Below, in pieces: positions 44,511-48,289 of a DNA stretch of 48,289 nt (position 1 is the stretch's first letter; each line of letters starts with the position of its first letter). This stretch comes from an uncultured Clostridia bacterium (lineage in GTDB: Bacteria; Bacillota; Clostridia; Oscillospirales; CAG-272), in assembly GCA_947628165.1 (NCBI GenBank), contig CANQYV010000001.1, positions 76,314 to 124,602 on the forward strand. The letters are read 5' to 3'. Both the position numbers and the translations under genes were made by a program. The notes beneath the pieces were generated by a model. That model searched no databases, had not been told where the DNA came from, and saw only the letters and a program-made list of their open reading frames with translations.

Positions 44511-47321
44511 CTATTCTTTAATTGGAATCATGTTTTTGCACTGATTTGTTTCATTATAATAATTGGTACAACCATAAAATACATCACCATTTGTTTTGTT
44601 GAACTTTACAATCATATAGCCATCGGAACATTTCGGACATTTGAAAATATCATGTTTATGAACTTTGTCATTTGTCATAAAATCGCAAACTTCAGCTTCA
44701 TTGGTGCAGATCCAAAGATTAAGTCCATAGTTTTTATTAAATTCATATTTTAGAGGGAAACCGCATACCGGACAACGCAATGAAAATAAATCGACAGTCT
44801 GCATATTGATTTTTTCATCATGCGGTAAATGATAGTCTTTTATAAGTTCAATAAGAAAACGTGACGGTTTGTTTTTCGGAGTTGCGATATAAACTCTATT
44901 CTTAGTTCTTGTCATTGCAACATAGAACAATCGACGTTCTTCCGCAAAAGGCATACTTGTATCCTCATATGTTACGAGTTTCATAATTGGATCGTCTTCA
45001 ATTTGGCATGGAAATCCGAATTTTCCCTCGAACATATTAAGTAATATGACGTTATCATACCCCAAGCCCTTAGAACTGTGTGCCGTCATAAAAGTAATGT
45101 TTGCTTGCGGATATTTTACGCTTTCAACTTGATTGCCGTATCCCTGTTTAAAAAGTCCTGTTTTACAGAGCTTGTATAAATCGAACCCGTATCTTCCAAT
45201 CAAAAGTATGGTTTTTTTATCACCGAACTCGGACAATATCTTCCCGATGATCTCTTCGACTTTATCTGCCAAATTTTTCATTGCTCTTGATGAATCGTCA
45301 AAAGATTCGATCACTATCGGATTTTCAAGGCTTTTTGGCGAAATCAATTTCTTCTTGATTTGAGCAGTGTTCTTTTGTACAAACCCTCCTGCGATATCGA
45401 TTAACTCCTGTGAGTTCCGATATGTGTGCGTTATTTTTAATTCTGTTCCAGTACCCATTAACTCTAAGAAACGAGTAAATAAAGTGATATCCGAACCTGA
45501 AAAAGCGTATATCGACTGCCAGTCATCGCCAACCGCAACTACTTTTGCATTTGTTATTTCTGACAATTTTTTCGTCAAATTAAATCTTTGTCGTGCAATA
45601 TCTTGAAATTCGTCTATTATAATATACTTGTATGGAAGTTCGAGATTCTGCCGTTCTATCTCTTGAAGATAGAAATGAGCGTCATTTATCATATCGGCAA
45701 AATCGATTTGATTTTGCTGCTTCAATACAGACTGATAATGCTGATATACTTGTTCTGCAATATCAAGAAATAATAATGTCCTCGGGTTATCAGTTTTTTT
45801 TCGCAGAAGTGCAAACCCTCCCTCATTATAGCCCGTTGTTTTATATTGCTCGATAAATTTCATCATAAAGCATATCAGTTTGTAGATATATTTATCCTTT
45901 CCAGTCTCAACAATTTTCTTATATACTTCCTCAAGATTCCGAGGCTTAAACACAAATCCTTCCTGCAACAGCACTTCTTTTAAATGGTCTAGAAGCGGTC
46001 TTTTGTCGGTATACATAGACCATGTTTCAAGAAGTTTTGTTTTATGCGCTCTGTGCCATTCTCTTTTGTCTTTAATATGCTTCTTATATTGATTAATTTG
46101 CTTAGGGGTAAAAATACTGTTATATCCGCTCTCTGTTAGGGCATAATGCTCCAGCCATACGGAATGTTCTCCCTGAGATATATAGAAGTCAGGTGTATAT
46201 TTTTTTCTGTTTGATGGCGAGCCAAAGGGATAAACACGCTCATATTCATAATCAAGTCCGTTTAAGTAAAGAAAGTTGGCAATTTGCACTTCCTGAACCG
46301 AACGAAGATACTCTCCAGTTATTGTTTTAACTTGTTTTGAACGTTGATTTTCAACTTTTTTTAAATATTCACCGAGCCCGCTTTTCAAGGTTTCATAGTC
46401 CTGAGAAGCCTTATACAGATGATATTCATTGAGATTCTCGAATTTGAAAACATCGTCTGAAAGATCAAAATAATATCCGAGAAACAAAACAAGATTCCGC
46501 ATAAGGGCCTTATTATTAAATATGCTTTTTTCGAGCATATCAAACACGATTTGATATGATGAAAAATTGACTTCAGGCGGTTCAACAGAAAACTTTTTCA
46601 CAATATCAAATGCAAAAGCATGAAAAGTACAGATTTTTGCAGGAATTTGCAGCCCCTTGTTTATACGGTCACGCAACTCACCAATGGCCTTATTAGTATA
46701 GGAGATTACTATTATTTCCTCCGGATTGATGTGCTTCTTTTCTACAAGATATTTTACCTTTGCAGCCATTGTGGTTGTTTTTCCTGCACCTGCGCCTGCA
46801 ACAAGCAAGCAGTAATCATCGTCTGTAATAACCGCGCGGCGTTGTTCTTCATCTAAAACAATATTTGGATCAATATTCGTAAGAATGTGGTCAAAATAAT
46901 CTTTTTCTCTTTCAAGCGTTATGTCTACATAGTTAGAATTATGCGTAATTACATCCGCATCTAATGTGTTCATTTTTCTCAAAAAGCTTTTCAAACTTTC
47001 AATGTCTATACGCAAATTTGATGCATTGTTGCAAACGTACTGATATACCATTTTGTTTTTAAGTGTAATAAAGTAATTCCCATATGTATCATTAATTCTA
47101 ATCTTTTCACGGCTCGTAATATAATGGTCCGCACCAAAAACGAAGCAATAATCCCGATCGAATGAAATTAATATATTCCCGAGATTTGAATAATCAATAT
47201 TATCGGTTGCTTTATCGACATTTGTAACTTTAAAATACGCAGAGGGGAGACCGCAATATGGACAGGATTCAGCTTTATCTGATATTTTATTTTTGCACTC
47301 AGGGCAATTAATTAAGCTCAT
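44511..47321 (-). CDS. HelD/UvrD-like superfamily 1 helicase with N-terminal zinc ribbon, internal PD-(D/E)XK-like insertion and C-terminal zinc fingers
   Basis: N-terminal CPECKNKISDKAESCPYC; Walker A VAGAGAGKTTT; IIIDEFQDIA; VGDDWQSIYAFSGSD; TYRNSQELIDIA; TAHSSKGLGYDNVILLN; ERRLFYVAMTRTKNRVYIA. Insertion EVQIANFLYLNGLDYEYERVYPF...YTPDFYIS..VWLEHY. C-terminal CPVCG...C and CPKCSDGYMIVK...FYGCTNYY. Confidence 0.9.
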   Translation of the reverse strand: MSLINCPECKNKISDKAESCPYCGLPSAYFKVTNVDKATDNIDYSNLGNILISFDRDYCFVFGADHYITSREKIRINDTYGNYFITLKNKMVYQYVCNNASNLRIDIESLKSFLRKMNTLDADVITHNSNYVDITLEREKDYFDHILTNIDPNIVLDEEQRRAVITDDDYCLLVAGAGAGKTTTMAAKVKYLVEKKHINPEEIIVISYTNKAIGELRDRINKGLQIPAKICTFHAFAFDIVKKFSVEPPEVNFSSYQIVFDMLEKSIFNNKALMRNLVLFLGYYFDLSDDVFKFENLNEYHLYKASQDYETLKSGLGEYLKKVENQRSKQVKTITGEYLRSVQEVQIANFLYLNGLDYEYERVYPFGSPSNRKKYTPDFYISQGEHSVWLEHYALTESGYNSIFTPKQINQYKKHIKDKREWHRAHKTKLLETWSMYTDKRPLLDHLKEVLLQEGFVFKPRNLEEVYKKIVETGKDKYIYKLICFMMKFIEQYKTTGYNEGGFALLRKKTDNPRTLLFLDIAEQVYQHYQSVLKQQNQIDFADMINDAHFYLQEIERQNLELPYKYIIIDEFQDIARQRFNLTKKLSEITNAKVVAVGDDWQSIYAFSGSDITLFTRFLELMGTGTELKITHTYRNSQELIDIAGGFVQKNTAQIKKKLISPKSLENPIVIESFDDSSRAMKNLADKVEEIIGKILSEFGDKKTILLIGRYGFDLYKLCKTGLFKQGYGNQVESVKYPQANITFMTAHSSKGLGYDNVILLNMFEGKFGFPCQIEDDPIMKLVTYEDTSMPFAEERRLFYVAMTRTKNRVYIATPKNKPSRFLIELIKDYHLPHDEKINMQTVDLFSLRCPVCGFPLKYEFNKNYGLNLWICTNEAEVCDFMTNDKVHKHDIFKCPKCSDGYMIVKFNKTNGDVFYGCTNYYNETNQCKNMIPIKE

Positions 47322-47441
47322 GCGAAAACTCCTCTGAGATGATTTTCGTTTGATAGTAAAATATGGTCGTATAAAATTATATCACTTTAACAGAATAAAA
47401 TCAATATATCATTATTGTGTAAATATTAATATGTTGGCTTC

Positions 47442-47516
47442 CAAAAAAACAAGCGTCCGTCTTCAGCTGCAACTGAAATGTTCAGCAGCCTAAAACGGGC
47501 GTTTGTTTTTGTGATT
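47442..47516 (-). terminator. Rho-independent terminator downstream of the GH127 gene
   Basis: Minus strand: AAAAACAAACGCCCGT...ACGGACGCTTGTTTTTTT, with a nested hairpin in the loop. Confidence 0.75.
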
Positions 47517-47585
47517 ATGATAGGTTATTTGTTATGTTATCCGCATGATATCTTTATATTCCTGTCGTTATTCTGTCCACACCAG

Positions 47586-48289
47586 TCATCCCTCTTTAAC
47601 AAAGACGGTCATTTCTCCTTCGCCGCGGTTTGCCCACGCGTAGTAGGGGATAAACGTCAGCTTCGTCTGCCTGCGCGCAGGCGGGGATGAGCGATAGAGC
47701 AGGTTGCATCCGTCGTCGACGGCGACGGTGCCGTTTGCCGTAAGCTCTACTATGCCGCCAAGCTTATCGGGGAGACATTCTTCCGAAAACGCCGAGCTTG
47801 GCGGAAGAGATATACCGGCAAGCGGCGTCTCGTTGTCCGCTTCCTCAAGACAATAAACGACGGGTCCTCGCGCGACGGCGACCTTGCCCGCGTCGTCCCT
47901 GACGTTCAGATTGGCGTAAACGCGTCTCGGAGAAACGTCGAGCGTAAGCATAACGGTGTCGTCGCCGCTCCATGTGCGTTCGAGCATAAGATATCCGCGG
48001 CATGTTTTTGCCGTCACGGGCTCGCCGTTTATCTTCAGGGAATACTTGTCTGCGGAGAAATGCGGGACACGCAGCGCAAGCGTGTAGTGCCCGGCGGACG
48101 GCATTATCCTGATCTGTCCGCTCTTCGGATAGTCGGTTTTGAATTTGAGCGTTATATCAAGAGATGAAAGGGAAAGATCATACTCGCCTGCCGAATAAAG
48201 CTGCGTGTAGACGGTGTCGCCGTCTATTGTGAAGAGATATTTTCCTATGCCCGACAAAAGGCGCGCAAGGTTCGGGGGACAGCAGGCGC
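47586..48289 (-). CDS. Glycoside hydrolase family 127 (beta-L-arabinofuranosidase-like), C-terminal part, 5' truncated by window edge
   Basis: Frame stays open to the window edge, giving ACCPPNLARLLSGIGKYLFTIDGDTVYTQLY (GH127 CCPPN motif), then RGYLMLERTWSGDDTVMLTL and VAVARGPVVYCLEEADN. Confidence 0.92.
   Translation of the reverse strand, partial: ACCPPNLARLLSGIGKYLFTIDGDTVYTQLYSAGEYDLSLSSLDITLKFKTDYPKSGQIRIMPSAGHYTLALRVPHFSADKYSLKINGEPVTAKTCRGYLMLERTWSGDDTVMLTLDVSPRRVYANLNVRDDAGKVAVARGPVVYCLEEADNETPLAGISLPPSSAFSEECLPDKLGGIVELTANGTVAVDDGCNLLYRSSPPARRQTKLTFIPYYAWANRGEGEMTVFVKEG

Noticed and set aside
1-48289. CRISPR arrays, tRNA or rRNA genes, integrases or complete IS elements
   Set aside because: No regularly spaced repeats, no cloverleaf-like or rRNA sequence, and no transposase or integrase motifs were recognised. 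The only mobile-like candidate is the 6536-6830 TIR element.

Overview
The window is a GC-rich chromosomal segment of a spore-forming clostridial (Eubacteriales-like) bacterium. It is mostly core metabolism and housekeeping. Running left to right, it contains: a tightly overlapping histidine operon (hisD 3' end, then C-B-H-A-F-IE and a PHP phosphatase); an M14 peptidase; an alpha/beta hydrolase; a secreted PL11-like rhamnogalacturonan lyase; a heterodimeric ABC exporter; the spoIIAA-spoIIAB-sigF operon; two small membrane proteins; an intact sigK; a DUF512 radical-SAM-like protein; der; plsY; a frameshifted methyltransferase; a ROK-like regulator; yqeG; an M24 peptidase; efp; a uridine phosphorylase; an 880-aa ECF sigma fusion; recR-ebfC-dnaX with SRP RNA upstream; a MurR/RpiR regulator; an HI0933-like flavoprotein; cmk; plsC; an ispH-S1 fusion; two CNNM/CBS proteins; a PpiC foldase; an AT-rich HelD/UvrD-like helicase; and the 3' part of a GH127 gene. 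The points most worth following up are: (1) an ECF sigma domain fused to about 700 aa containing two divergent copies of a beta-type domain; (2) a ~295-bp multi-hairpin element with 18-bp terminal inverted repeats at 6536-6830; (3) an in-frame A-AAA-AAG slippery heptamer in dnaX with an immediate -1 stop; (4) a strong internal Shine-Dalgarno and ATG in ispH-S1 that would make a free S1 protein; (5) a single-base frameshift in a methyltransferase gene; (6) an AT-rich single-gene helicase island with a nuclease-like insertion. All assignments come from reading translations and motifs by eye. No database search was run.
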